NCBI RefSeq assembly: GCF_019334805.1 | Contig: NZ_CP079822.1 | Coordinates: 1-64,000, forward strand | Reading direction: 5' to 3' | Origin: Rothia mucilaginosa | GTDB lineage: Bacteria > Actinomycetota > Actinomycetes > Actinomycetales > Micrococcaceae | DNA length: 64,000 nucleotides | Shown here: piece after piece, positions 48,184 through 57,579 of the stretch | Position numbering within the stretch: position 1 is the stretch's first letter | Layout: the number at the start of each line of letters is the position of its first letter | Notes under the pieces: generated by a model | What the model was told of the DNA's origin: nothing | The model's database searches: none | Seen by the model: only the letters and a program-made list of their open reading frames with translations | Translations under genes and position numbers: made by a program

Positions 48184-49032
48184 GTGGAATGGATTCAAGC
48201 AATTATTTTGGGCTTTGTTCAGGGCCTGACCGAATTTCTGCCGATTTCGTCATCGGCGCATCTGAACATTGTTGGCCAGATCCTGCCGGAGAAGGCTGAC
48301 CCGGGCGCCGCGTTTACCGCAATCACCCAGCTGGGTACTGAGACCGCGGTCTTGATTTTTTTCTGGCGCGATATTGTGCGCATTGTGAAGGCGTGGTTTG
48401 GCGCTCTTACCGGTCGTGTACCGCGCAATGACCCGGATGCCCGCATGGGTTGGCTGATTATTATTGGCTCCCTGCCCATCGGCGTTCTGGGCCTGCTGCT
48501 GGAAGACTACATTGACACCCAGTTCCGTAGCCTGTGGATTGTGGCGACTATGCTGATTGTCTTCGCTGTGTTCCTGGGTCTTGCGGACCGTTTTGGCCGC
48601 GAGCAGCGTGAGCTGAAGGACCTGACGTTCCGTCACGGCCTGCTGTACGGTTGCGCACAGGCGCTGGCACTGATCCCGGGTGTTTCCCGTTCGGGCGGTA
48701 CGATTACTGCGGGTCTGTTCATGGGGTACACCCGTGAGGCTGCGGCACGTTACTCGTTCCTGCTGGCCATGCCTGCCGTGTTCATGTCTGGCCTGTACAA
48801 GACCTTCAAGGTGGTCACCGGCGAGGAAGCTACCGGCTACTACGGTATCCCCTCGACTATCGTGGCTACTCTGGTTGCGTTTGTGGTGGGTTACCTGATG
48901 ATTGGCTGGTTCCTGAAGTACGTGTCGTCGAAGTCCTACGGCATTTTCATCTGGTACCGTATTGCGCTCGGTATCCTGATTTTCGTTGGTCTGGGCACTG
49001 GCGTTCTGAACGCTACTTCTTCGGCGTTCTAA
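48184..49032 (+). CDS. uppP: Undecaprenyl-diphosphate phosphatase (UppP/BacA)
   Basis: UppP recycles the lipid carrier for cell-wall synthesis and can confer bacitracin resistance. The 282-residue membrane protein opens [20 protein letters not shown] followed by ISSSAHL, the conserved glutamate/serine motif, and has [20 protein letters not shown] as the second active-site block, plus about eight helices. GTG 48184 fits the family N-terminus. No ribosome site precedes it, and TATCCT at 48171-48176 would place transcription start close to the GTG, so a leaderless message is possible. A terminator follows. Confidence 0.95.
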   Translation: MEWIQAIILGFVQGLTEFLPISSSAHLNIVGQILPEKADPGAAFTAITQLGTETAVLIFFWRDIVRIVKAWFGALTGRVPRNDPDARMGWLIIIGSLPIGVLGLLLEDYIDTQFRSLWIVATMLIVFAVFLGLADRFGREQRELKDLTFRHGLLYGCAQALALIPGVSRSGGTITAGLFMGYTREAAARYSFLLAMPAVFMSGLYKTFKVVTGEEATGYYGIPSTIVATLVAFVVGYLMIGWFLKYVSSKSYGIFIWYRIALGILIFVGLGTGVLNATSSAF

Positions 49033-49057
49033 GGCTTTAGCCCTCAGCGTGATATGA

Positions 49058-49096
49058 CATACCCGTCCGTGAGTTTCTCACGGGCGGGTATTCTTA
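49058..49096 (+). terminator. Rho-independent terminator after uppP
   Basis: ATACCCGTCCGTGAG and CTCACGGGCGGGTAT pair around TTT, then TCTTATT. Confidence 0.8.
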
Positions 49097-49190
49097 TTGG
49101 AGTAGATTTTTTGGCACCCGCATGCCTTGAGGTTGGGCGGCGGGTGTGGCGCGTCCACCGGTTGTGGGCGTTTTTACGGAAAGGAAACCC

Positions 49191-50507
49191 ATGCGAGCTT
49201 GGGATGCCCCCGCCTCTGTGACTCTGCCCGGTCAGGCTGCGTTGCCGCGTATTTTTGATACCGCGGCTGGTGAGATTGTTCAGGTTCAGGAGGATAAGGC
49301 GGCGAGCCTGTACGTTTGCGGTATCACCCCGTACGACGCGACGCATATGGGTCACGCCTCCACCTATGTTGCTTTTGACTTGCTGCACCGCGCCTGGCTG
49401 GATGCGGGCGTGCCGGTCACCTACGTGCAGAACGTGACCGATGTGGACGACCCGCTGCTGGAGCGTGCGACCGCCACGAACGTGGATTGGCGTGAGCTGG
49501 CTGAGGATCAGACGGAGCTGTTCCGCACCGATATGAAGGCGCTGAACGTGATTCCGCCTGCGCACTATGTGGGTGTGGTGGAGTCCATTGAGTGGATGTT
49601 CCCGCTGATTGAGGATTTGCTGCGCCGCGGCCTGGCGTACCGCGTGCCCGGTTTCACGGATGAGCAGGGTGTGGTGCATCCTGACGGTGACGTGTACCTG
49701 GACTTGAAGGCTGTGCATGAGCTGCCTGCGAACGCTGAGGGCTACTCGTGGGAGCCGGGCGAGGTCTGCCACCTGAGCCGTGATGAGATGCTGGAGATTT
49801 TCGCTGAGCGCGGCGGCGACCCGAACCGTGCCGGCAAGCGTGACGCACTGGATCCGCTACTGTGGCGTGTTGAGCGTGAGGGCGAGCCGAGCTGGGATGC
49901 CGGCGAGCTGGGCGCGGGCCGCCCGGGCTGGCATATTGAGTGCACGATGATTGCCCGCCGTTTTGTGGATGGTTCGCTGACCGTTCAGGCGGGCGGTAAC
50001 GACCTGACGTTCCCGCACCACGATTTGGGTGCGGGTCACTCGTGGGCTGTGTCTGCACGCCCGCACGCTAAGCATTACGCGCACACCGGCATGGTCGGTT
50101 TGGACGGCCACAAGATGAGCAAGTCCCGCGGCAACCTGGTGCTGGTTTCGCGTCTGCGTGCAGCCGGTGAGGATGCGAACGCGGTGCGTCTGGCGATTAT
50201 GGGTCAGCATTACCGTTCGGATTGGTTCTGGACTGATGAGCTACTGGAGCACGCGAAGGCTCGCCTGGACACCTACCGTCATGCGGTGTCGGTGGCTGAG
50301 GGCCGTGAAGGTTCCGAAGGTGTCACCGATGAGGCGGCGGTTGAGCTGCTGGCTGCTGTGCGTGAGGCGCTCGGCGAGGACCTGAACGCTCCGGCGGCGT
50401 TGGCGGCTGTGGATGCGTGGGCTGTGAAGGCTCTGGCGGACACCACCGTCGGCGGTGGCGCGCTGGTGCGTGACATCCTGGCGGCACGCCTGGGCGTGGT
50501 CCTCTAA
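49191..50507 (+). CDS. mshC: Cysteine:GlcN-Ins ligase of mycothiol synthesis
   Basis: MshC joins cysteine to glucosaminyl-inositol, a step of mycothiol synthesis found only in Actinobacteria. It is related to cysteinyl-tRNA synthetase. The 438 residues have the zinc/HIGH region [20 protein letters not shown] near 40-60, [42 protein letters not shown] and the [13 protein letters not shown] loop. No tRNA anticodon-binding domain follows, which separates it from CysS. The start is ATG 49191 after AAAGGAAA. Confidence 0.96.
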   Translation: MRAWDAPASVTLPGQAALPRIFDTAAGEIVQVQEDKAASLYVCGITPYDATHMGHASTYVAFDLLHRAWLDAGVPVTYVQNVTDVDDPLLERATATNVDWRELAEDQTELFRTDMKALNVIPPAHYVGVVESIEWMFPLIEDLLRRGLAYRVPGFTDEQGVVHPDGDVYLDLKAVHELPANAEGYSWEPGEVCHLSRDEMLEIFAERGGDPNRAGKRDALDPLLWRVEREGEPSWDAGELGAGRPGWHIECTMIARRFVDGSLTVQAGGNDLTFPHHDLGAGHSWAVSARPHAKHYAHTGMVGLDGHKMSKSRGNLVLVSRLRAAGEDANAVRLAIMGQHYRSDWFWTDELLEHAKARLDTYRHAVSVAEGREGSEGVTDEAAVELLAAVREALGEDLNAPAALAAVDAWAVKALADTTVGGGALVRDILAARLGVVL

Positions 50508-50508
50508 G

Positions 50509-50631
50509 ATGGCTTCGTCGGTCGTGGAGGAGCTGTACGCTTTTCGCCCGTATGACCGTGAGACGGTCGATGCGCTCGCAGCAGAGATGTTAGCTGAGGT
50601 TCGCGCATACGAGGCGCAGGAGGAAGCGTAG
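50509..50631 (+). CDS. Possible 40-residue protein after mshC
   Basis: ATG 50509 starts one base after the mshC stop and encodes MASSVVEELYAFRPYDRETV plus a helical, Glu/Ala-rich end to the TAG at 50631. It would be coupled to mshC. No family is recognised and it could be chance. Confidence 0.3.
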   Translation: MASSVVEELYAFRPYDRETVDALAAEMLAEVRAYEAQEEA

Positions 50632-50661
50632 GGCTTCTGAGAGCGATATGAGCCCAACAAA

Positions 50662-50710
50662 GGGGGTGGGTGATCCGGGAATAATCCAGGGTCACCCACC
50701 CCTTGCGTTT
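50662..50710. terminator. Bidirectional terminator between mshC and the restriction gene
   Basis: GGGGTGGGTGA and TCACCCACCCC pair across 18 bases, with TTGCGTTT on one side and TTTGTTGGG on the other strand. The flanking genes converge here. Confidence 0.6.
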
Positions 50711-50750
50711 AACCGGTTATTGAACCGGATGACTGGCAGCTGTTGAGTGG

Positions 50751-53700
50751 CTAGTCTTCGGTATCTACAAATTCCTCGCGGAAAATCTGTTCACCGGCGA
50801 GAACCTCATCAAGGAGTTTCTCCTGAGCGGGTTCCAGATGCACCAGGTGCGTAAGAGTGTAGAGCAACCGCTCATACTCTTCGCTCCAAGCTTCCGGCCA
50901 TTCTCGCTGAACAATATCGTTGAGCGAGGAGCTCCGGTTTGTCTTCGGCTTCTTGAGGCGGTACTTAGCCCACATACCTAGTACCCGATTACCCCCGACG
51001 GTGTAGTCGAAAACGCGCTTCTCCACGTTCTCACAGCGTGCCCGACCGAAGGAGACGGTACCCCTCACAGGAGTATTCTGTTTCTCAGCAAGCTCATCGG
51101 TTACTGAGTTCGGCAAGAAACTAGGTTGTTTGGTTGGCATTGTCCTGCCCATGTCTACCGTCGGGGTCGGCAGGACGTAGTCTGCACCTTCGGGAATCTG
51201 GTGTAGGTACTTCATACCCGGTAGCGGCTCGCCGCGCTCACCGTAGGTGTGCAGCCACACGACCTGCTTACCAAGCTGAACGGCGCGTTCCCAGAGCTTC
51301 GGGTCAGCGGTGAGGGGCACACGAATACCCGCCTGCTGGAGTGGCTTGTCAAAGGTGCGCACGTATCCGGGATGTCCAGTAAGTGCCGCCAGGTAGTAAA
51401 CGAGATTGCCGGGGGCATTGTCGCCGAAACGTTCACGTAGCATCTGCTTGGCAGGTTCGGTGAGGTTGGGGACACCGCTCACGTTTAGCACCGGGTGAGC
51501 ACGGCCACCACGATTATTAAAAGCATCCAAATCAGGGATGAGGGTGCTGAAATGAAGACCCGGGCCCGCCTTGGGGTAGTGTGCGTGCTGCTCCACAATA
51601 AAAATCTGCCCTGGGACGCGATGCTCCCATAGCTCAGGACGTTCCCTCTCCAAAAGACGAGAATCAGCCAAGATGTACTGCCGGTCAAAGGAACGATATC
51701 CTACCGGTACAATATTTGGCGCATCCGGAATAACCTCGCGAGCAATCTGATCGTTAAGGCTTTCACGACTCCCTTGGAAAGTATCCTTCCCGGGAAGTGG
51801 TTTTTTACCTTTGAAGATACTGGTGCTAGGCGTCTCCTTAAAACGCTCAGTACGTACTTCTAAATCATTACCTTCGATAAGTTCCACCCAGCGTTCCTGC
51901 AATACAGTTTCAGCGGGAGCATAGACCCAGGTCTTGTTGGGTTTTATCCCCTGGAAATTTTTGGTATAAAAATCTACCAATTCGGGGTAGCTATCCCAGT
52001 CACCACCCGCTTCGGGAGCGAACTTATCACCCCACCCGGAACGCACCGGTTCAAACTCTGCGCCATCCAGGTTGAGGGCGGCAAGAGCCTGCATTTTCTC
52101 CTCAAGTTTTCCGTGCAGGGCAACGTAGCGGATATCCGCAGGGGTTTCCTCATCGGTATTTTCTTCACGCAGGAACAGAGCAATAGATACCGGAGTCTCG
52201 ATATCGAAAACAGCTGTTCCCTTGGGTGGGCGCTTACCCTCAGGGGTCACGTTAATAATCCATCCACGGCTGGCGGAACGGCGAATATATTCACGCATCC
52301 CTGCGAATCCCGGTCCCTTCAGATAGCCAGATGCGGTAATAAAACAGACCGCACCTGCACGTTTGGATCTATCGGGCTGACCCTCCAAAGCACGGAAAGA
52401 ATCCTCAAAGACCTTCCAGAAAGCCCAGCGCCAGAAGTAGACGTACAGGTTCTTCAGCACATACTCGAACTTGCCCATGCCGGGGGCACGGAAGTCATCC
52501 AGAATAGGGGAGGCAACTTCGGGTGAGCGGAAACCCGACTCCACCCAGCCGCCCATACCCTCCGCCTTATCCTTATACGGCGGATTACCAATGCACACCT
52601 GAATGGGCACCTCACGCTTCACCCTAGTTGCCTTATTCGACAGCTGAGAGAGCAGGCGCAGGGTCTGACTGTTCACCGGCTTCTGCTTAGCGTAGGGGTC
52701 GCTCAGAGTATCAGCTACATAGAGATTTAGACCGTCCTCAGGAATATCAGCACCCATCTCTTTAAGCGTCTCGTTCAGACGGAGCTCAGCCACGGAGAAA
52801 GGACCCGACTGTAGCTCAAAGCCGTACAGGTTCTTTGCCAGACGGTTCAGGGCACGAGTACGTGCAGCGGGAGCGAGGCTCTCCGTCTTCGCCACCCTAT
52901 GCATCACCGACAGAGGATAGGTGCCGGTACCCATCGCCGGGTCAATCACGGACACACCCTCACTCGCCAGACCGTGTTCCTTGCCCAGGTAGGCACGCAG
53001 AGCGTCATCTACCAGGCGCACCATCTGGTCCACCACCTCAACGGGGGTGTAGTAGCTACCAGTTGTCTTACGCTGCTCGGGGTTATAGACCTTCAGGAAG
53101 TGCTCATAAAGGTGCAGGTATACGTCTGACTTACCGCTGGAAATATCTGGCCATGACGCAGCGTTCATCACACGCACAATAACAGCCAAAGTGCTATACA
53201 AGGAACTTTCCTCATCCAGATGCTCAGTGAGAAGACTCAACGCATTGCCCAGCAGGCCATGCTGAGAACGCAAACGACCCGCCATGGTCGAGAACGTCTC
53301 AAGGCTCAGGTCGTGACCTTCTGAGAGAGCAACCACCAGCGAAAACACCACCGTCTGTGCAAAGCTATCGGCAAACTCTTCATTACTGGTACTCGGGGCG
53401 AGAGTATCGCGCCAATCCTTACGTAGACCCACCAGCGGGGGAGGAATCACAAAATCTTCCTCGCCCTTCTTCTTAGCTTTCGCCTGATCCGCTTTATAGG
53501 TCTTTTCCTGCGCGGAAAGACCCAAAAGCATCTCTTCACGTAGCAAAGCCGCAAGGGGAGCGAGAGTTTCCACCAGCTGTCCAGCGCTCTTAATCGGAGC
53601 GGGAACCCAACGCAAAAAGTTGAGGAAGAACGTCGCGAGAGCATCCGGTGCGCTCAGCGTGCCATGGCCGCTAAAAGAACCATGCATATGCACCGCGTCG

Positions 53701-54125
53701 TACCCGGTGCTTGTCAGCACCGGTTCGCCATAACGGTACAGACGCCATTCGGTGCCGTTGGTGTACAAAAGGTTAGGAAGGTTCCGCAGACGCTGCCACT
53801 GCTTATACTCGTGGCTCTTCTTAGTGAAAGAAGCGGGATCAATGTTCTTACCCGGAGCCTTCAGCTCCACGTAACCGGTTAAAACACCATCGACCATGAT
53901 GGCGTAATCGGGGCGAACCAGACCCTCAGAAACTAGACCCCCCCCCGCGGTTTTCAGCGAGGTTTCACGGACGGTCACAACCTTCATCGAATGCAAAGCG
54001 CCAAAGTCCTGCAACAGGGTAGCGACCGGGTTCGTCAGCTGAGCCTCCGGTTCACCATCCCCAACGCGCAGATTCTCCCGCACCTGCCTGCCGAACTCGG
54101 CAATTAGTGAGTTGAAATCAGTCAC
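50751..54125 (-). CDS. Single-chain restriction-modification enzyme (type ISP-like, without helicase)
   Basis: The 1124-residue protein seems to combine nuclease and DNA adenine methyltransferase. Residues 1-160 resemble the type I/ISP nuclease: VRPDYAIMVDGVLTGYVELK, with the D...ExK pattern near 73-89. Methyltransferase motif I is VIDPAMGTGTYPLSVMHRV near 393 and motif IV is NPPY at about 514. The region after 700 matches the ISP-type target-recognition end in style (FNNRGGRAHPVLNVSGVPNL). The helicase of true ISP enzymes (about 1600 residues) is missing, so it could also be a type IIG enzyme. GTG 54125 has GGAAAGAG upstream. Codon use looks less GC-rich than its neighbours, suggesting transfer. 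It stands alone on the minus strand. Confidence 0.85.
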   Translation of the reverse strand: MTDFNSLIAEFGRQVRENLRVGDGEPEAQLTNPVATLLQDFGALHSMKVVTVRETSLKTAGGGLVSEGLVRPDYAIMVDGVLTGYVELKAPGKNIDPASFTKKSHEYKQWQRLRNLPNLLYTNGTEWRLYRYGEPVLTSTGYDAVHMHGSFSGHGTLSAPDALATFFLNFLRWVPAPIKSAGQLVETLAPLAALLREEMLLGLSAQEKTYKADQAKAKKKGEEDFVIPPPLVGLRKDWRDTLAPSTSNEEFADSFAQTVVFSLVVALSEGHDLSLETFSTMAGRLRSQHGLLGNALSLLTEHLDEESSLYSTLAVIVRVMNAASWPDISSGKSDVYLHLYEHFLKVYNPEQRKTTGSYYTPVEVVDQMVRLVDDALRAYLGKEHGLASEGVSVIDPAMGTGTYPLSVMHRVAKTESLAPAARTRALNRLAKNLYGFELQSGPFSVAELRLNETLKEMGADIPEDGLNLYVADTLSDPYAKQKPVNSQTLRLLSQLSNKATRVKREVPIQVCIGNPPYKDKAEGMGGWVESGFRSPEVASPILDDFRAPGMGKFEYVLKNLYVYFWRWAFWKVFEDSFRALEGQPDRSKRAGAVCFITASGYLKGPGFAGMREYIRRSASRGWIINVTPEGKRPPKGTAVFDIETPVSIALFLREENTDEETPADIRYVALHGKLEEKMQALAALNLDGAEFEPVRSGWGDKFAPEAGGDWDSYPELVDFYTKNFQGIKPNKTWVYAPAETVLQERWVELIEGNDLEVRTERFKETPSTSIFKGKKPLPGKDTFQGSRESLNDQIAREVIPDAPNIVPVGYRSFDRQYILADSRLLERERPELWEHRVPGQIFIVEQHAHYPKAGPGLHFSTLIPDLDAFNNRGGRAHPVLNVSGVPNLTEPAKQMLRERFGDNAPGNLVYYLAALTGHPGYVRTFDKPLQQAGIRVPLTADPKLWERAVQLGKQVVWLHTYGERGEPLPGMKYLHQIPEGADYVLPTPTVDMGRTMPTKQPSFLPNSVTDELAEKQNTPVRGTVSFGRARCENVEKRVFDYTVGGNRVLGMWAKYRLKKPKTNRSSSLNDIVQREWPEAWSEEYERLLYTLTHLVHLEPAQEKLLDEVLAGEQIFREEFVDTED

Positions 54126-54401
54126 AATACTCTTTCCTTTGCCCCATAATTCGTGGGCACTAAGGTGTTTCTGCCCGCCAAGGATTCTGGCGAACTCCCC
54201 TCAAGTCTAACCAAAAATGAGTAGCCCTCATTGCTCAGTGGTCATCGCTCCATCCATGCCGTCGCCCTATCACGCCCGCGGGGTAATGCGCCACAGCCGA
54301 TTTGCAGACTCCGCTAAAATAGAAAAGGACTTTTTCCGTACCCTAGTTCGCTGCAAAGCGCGAACAGCACAGACTGACCCAAACCCGAGGAGAACCACCC
54401 C

Positions 54402-55478
54402 GTGAGCAGCGGCACCCACACCCCTACCGGCGCAATCAACCGCCGCGGCCCCTTCCGCCCCGGCGAGCGCGTCCAAATCACTGACGAACGCGGCCGCATC
54501 ACCACCATCACCCTCGCCGAAGGCGGCGAATACCACTCCCACAAGGGCTTCCTCAAGCACGACGACCTCATCGGCGCACCCGAAGGCACCGTCATCGCCA
54601 ACACTCACGGCATCCTCTACCAGGCGCTGCGCCCCCTCTACAAGGACTTCGTGCTCTCCATGCCGCGCGGCGCAGCCGTCGTCTACCCCAAGGACGCCGC
54701 GCAGATTATCGTCAAGGCAGACATCTTCCCCGGCGCACGCGTCGTCGAGGCAGGCGTCGGTTCTGGCGCACTGTCCATCGCCCTGCTGCGTGCAGTCGGC
54801 GACTACGGTTGCGTGCACTCCTTCGAACGTCGCGAAGAGTTCGCGGACGTCGCCCGCGGCAACATTGAAACCATGTTCGGTGGCCCCCACCCGGCGTGGA
54901 AGCTGAGCATCGGCGACCTGCAGGACACCCTTCCGCAGGTTGAAGAGCCCGGCAGCGTCGACCGCGTCGTACTCGACATGCTCGCACCCTGGGAATGCCT
55001 GGACGCTGTAGCGGAGGCGCTCGCACCCGGCGGCGTGCTCATCTGCTACGTTGCGACCGTGACCCAGATGTCCCGCCTGGTTGAGGGCATGCGCCTGGAC
55101 GGCCGCTTCACCGAACCCGAATGCGACGAAACCATTGTGCGCGGCTGGCACGTGGAGGGCCTGGCGGTCCGCCCCGACCACCGCATGGTTGCACACACCG
55201 CGTTCCTGGTCGTGGCTCGTCGCCTGGCTGACGGTGCGGTGCGTCTGGCACCGAAGCGTCGCGCGTCCAAGACTGATTTCTCTGAAGAGGATATGAACGC
55301 GTGGATTCCCATGAACGTGGGTGAGCGTGAGGTGACCGATAAGAAGATTCGCCGCGCAGCCCGCGATGCGAAGAACCTTGCCGCTCACGCCGCACGCGCG
55401 AACGAGATTGCGCTCGAACAGAACGGTACCGCGCAAAACGACAGCGCAGCAGCTGAGGCGACTGAATCCGCCGAATAA
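54402..55478 (+). CDS. trmI: tRNA (adenine58-N1)-methyltransferase TrmI
   Basis: TrmI methylates A58 in the T-loop of tRNA as a tetramer. The 358 residues have the N-terminal barrel (FRPGERVQITDERGRITTIT), SHKGFLKHDDLIGAPEGTVI, the SAM site VVEAGVGSGALSIALLRAVG near 112-131, and LDMLAPWECLDAVAEALAPG. The last 60 residues are a charged, Ala-rich tail not needed for the fold. The start is GTG 54402 after CGAGGAG. It directly precedes the pupylation genes, as in mycobacteria. Confidence 0.95.
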   Translation: MSSGTHTPTGAINRRGPFRPGERVQITDERGRITTITLAEGGEYHSHKGFLKHDDLIGAPEGTVIANTHGILYQALRPLYKDFVLSMPRGAAVVYPKDAAQIIVKADIFPGARVVEAGVGSGALSIALLRAVGDYGCVHSFERREEFADVARGNIETMFGGPHPAWKLSIGDLQDTLPQVEEPGSVDRVVLDMLAPWECLDAVAEALAPGGVLICYVATVTQMSRLVEGMRLDGRFTEPECDETIVRGWHVEGLAVRPDHRMVAHTAFLVVARRLADGAVRLAPKRRASKTDFSEEDMNAWIPMNVGEREVTDKKIRRAARDAKNLAAHAARANEIALEQNGTAQNDSAAAEATESAE

Positions 55479-55496
55479 TTTGAACCACCTTTGACC

Positions 55497-55530
55497 TGCG
55501 GGGGCACGGGCGTTGCCTGGAGCCCCCGCA
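55497..55530. repeat. Inverted repeat after trmI
   Basis: TGCGGGGGC and GCCCCCGCA are perfect arms 18 bases after the trmI stop, without a T-run. It may partly separate trmI from arc. Confidence 0.4.
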
Positions 55531-55612
55531 GTGCACTCACCAGGCTACTCACTGTGCCCAACCACCCGCATCGAGTAGCCGCCGACAAGGACGAACAGCT
55601 AAAGGAGCTACC

Positions 55613-57439
55613 GTGTCCACCCACGAATCTGCAGATCAGGCAGGAACCCCCCAGTACGGCACCGCCCACAGTGCAGCCAGCGCGGCACCGCACTACTCGG
55701 CTGCTTTCGGGTCGACCTCCCTGCCCGGCAGTCAGCCCGTCAGCGCGCAGGAGTATGACGCCGTGCTGCGTCGACTCTCCGCGGCGGAGGCAACCCGCGA
55801 CAATATGAGCCGACAGATTCGTGGTGCGGGGGAGAAGAACCGCAAGCTCGTTGAAGCAATCACCAGCATGCGCTACCAGGTGGAGCGTCTGCGCGCGTCC
55901 CTGTCGCAGAATGTTATGCCGCCGCTGAATTCGGCGATTGTGCTGGCGGTGCATGAGGGCCAGACCATGACCTACGAGCAGGTCGCTGACGATAAGACTC
56001 CCGCCGAGATTGACACCTACCTGGATGTTCAGGTGAGCGGGCGCATGATGCGTATTCCCGTGTCCCCGCTCATTGACCTGTCCACGCTGACCCCCGGCAT
56101 GACCGTGCTGCTCAACGATAAGACCGAGGCGGTCGTTGCCCTAGACACCGAACCCTTCGGTGACGTGGTGACCGTGCGCGAGGTGCTGGATGAGCAGCGC
56201 GTGCTGGTTGATACGTCCTCGGGTGCTCAGCAGGTGGCGCGCGTGGCTGGTTCCCTCGACATTGAGCAGCTACGCACCGGTGACGCGGTCACGCTCGACA
56301 CCCGCACCCGCATGCTGACCTCGCAGGTTCCCGCCTCCCGTTCGCAGGAGCTGGTTCTGGAAGAGATCCCGGACGTCACCTATGAGCAGATTGGTGGCCT
56401 GGGCGCGCAGATTGAGCAGATTCGCGACGCGGTGGAGCTGCCGTACCTGCACCCCGAGATTTTTGAGCGCTACCACCTGGCGCCGCCCAAGGGTATTCTG
56501 CTGTACGGTCCTCCCGGTAACGGTAAGACCATGATTGCTAAGGCTGTGGCGAACTCCCTGGCGGCTCGTGCAGCTGCGCTGAACCCGGGTTCGGCTACTC
56601 GCGGCTATTTCTTGAACATTAAGGGCCCCGAGCTGCTCGATAAGTTCGTCGGTGAGACGGAGCGCCAGATTCGCGATATTTTTGTTGCTGCCCGTGAGAA
56701 GGCGGAGGCGGGCCACCCGGTCGTCGTGTTCTTTGACGAGATGGAGTCGCTGTTCCGTATGCGCGGTTCGGGTCGTTCTTCCGATATTGAGACGACCATC
56801 GTGCCGCAGCTGCTGGCCGAAATTGACGGTGTGGAGTCGCTGCAGAACGTCATCGTGATTGGCGCGACCAACCGTGAAGACCTCATTGATGCCGCGGTGA
56901 TGCGCCCGGGCCGACTCGACCTGAAGATCCGCATTAACCGCCCGGACGTCGCCGGTGCGGCAGAGATTTTCGGCCTGTACCTGACCGAGGACCTGCCCCT
57001 GGACGCTGCGGAGGTCGCTGCCGCCGGTTCGACCCGCGCCGCCCTGACCGCGATGATTGCGGCGGCGGCAGGTCAGCTGTACGCGCGCACCCCCGCCACG
57101 GCGTACGCTGTGGCGACCGTGGATTCTTCCATGGCCGTTGGTTCTGGTGCGAGCGCGAACCTGTCCACGCACACGCTGTACCGCGGCGATTTCGCTTCGG
57201 GCGCGGTGATTCGCAACATTGTGGACCGTGCGAAGAAGGCCGCGATTAAGGAGCAGCTGCAGGCGCTGACCGCCGGTGCGGATGCCTCGAGCGTTGGTAT
57301 TGGTACCCGTCACCTGCTGGAGGCGGTGCGCGCCGAGTTTGAGGATCAGGTGGACTTGCCGCCGCTGCCCGATATTGAGGATGCGCTCACCGTTGCCGGT
57401 GTGCGTGGCCGCCTGGTGTCGGTGGAGCCGCCGCGCTAA
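55613..57439 (+). CDS. arc: ARC/Mpa AAA+ ATPase lacking the proteasome-docking tail
   Basis: ARC (Mpa in mycobacteria) is a ring ATPase that binds Pup with its N-terminal coiled coil and unfolds tagged proteins. The 608 residues contain the coiled coil (EYDAVLRRLSAAEATRDNMS near 45-90), an OB region, Walker A LLYGPPGNGKTMIAKAVANS near 296, Walker B VVFFDEMESLFRMRGSG near 373, and ATNREDLIDAAVMRPGRLDL. The end is VAGVRGRLVSVEPPR; the C-terminal Tyr-Leu motif that opens the 20S gate is missing. With no prcBA nearby, this suggests an unfoldase working without a proteasome, as in Corynebacterium. GTG 55613 has AAAGGAG upstream. Confidence 0.93.
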   Translation: MSTHESADQAGTPQYGTAHSAASAAPHYSAAFGSTSLPGSQPVSAQEYDAVLRRLSAAEATRDNMSRQIRGAGEKNRKLVEAITSMRYQVERLRASLSQNVMPPLNSAIVLAVHEGQTMTYEQVADDKTPAEIDTYLDVQVSGRMMRIPVSPLIDLSTLTPGMTVLLNDKTEAVVALDTEPFGDVVTVREVLDEQRVLVDTSSGAQQVARVAGSLDIEQLRTGDAVTLDTRTRMLTSQVPASRSQELVLEEIPDVTYEQIGGLGAQIEQIRDAVELPYLHPEIFERYHLAPPKGILLYGPPGNGKTMIAKAVANSLAARAAALNPGSATRGYFLNIKGPELLDKFVGETERQIRDIFVAAREKAEAGHPVVVFFDEMESLFRMRGSGRSSDIETTIVPQLLAEIDGVESLQNVIVIGATNREDLIDAAVMRPGRLDLKIRINRPDVAGAAEIFGLYLTEDLPLDAAEVAAAGSTRAALTAMIAAAAGQLYARTPATAYAVATVDSSMAVGSGASANLSTHTLYRGDFASGAVIRNIVDRAKKAAIKEQLQALTAGADASSVGIGTRHLLEAVRAEFEDQVDLPPLPDIEDALTVAGVRGRLVSVEPPR

Positions 57440-57579
57440 ACCGTGCGCCCGCATGAGCCGGGCGGCGCGAGCCCACTCAACTGTGCGATTAGCCCACACC
57501 CCGCGCTTATCCCGCATCAACCCAGCATTACCGCAGGTCCAAAGCCTTTAAATGGTATAGATTTTTTCAGGAGAACCCC

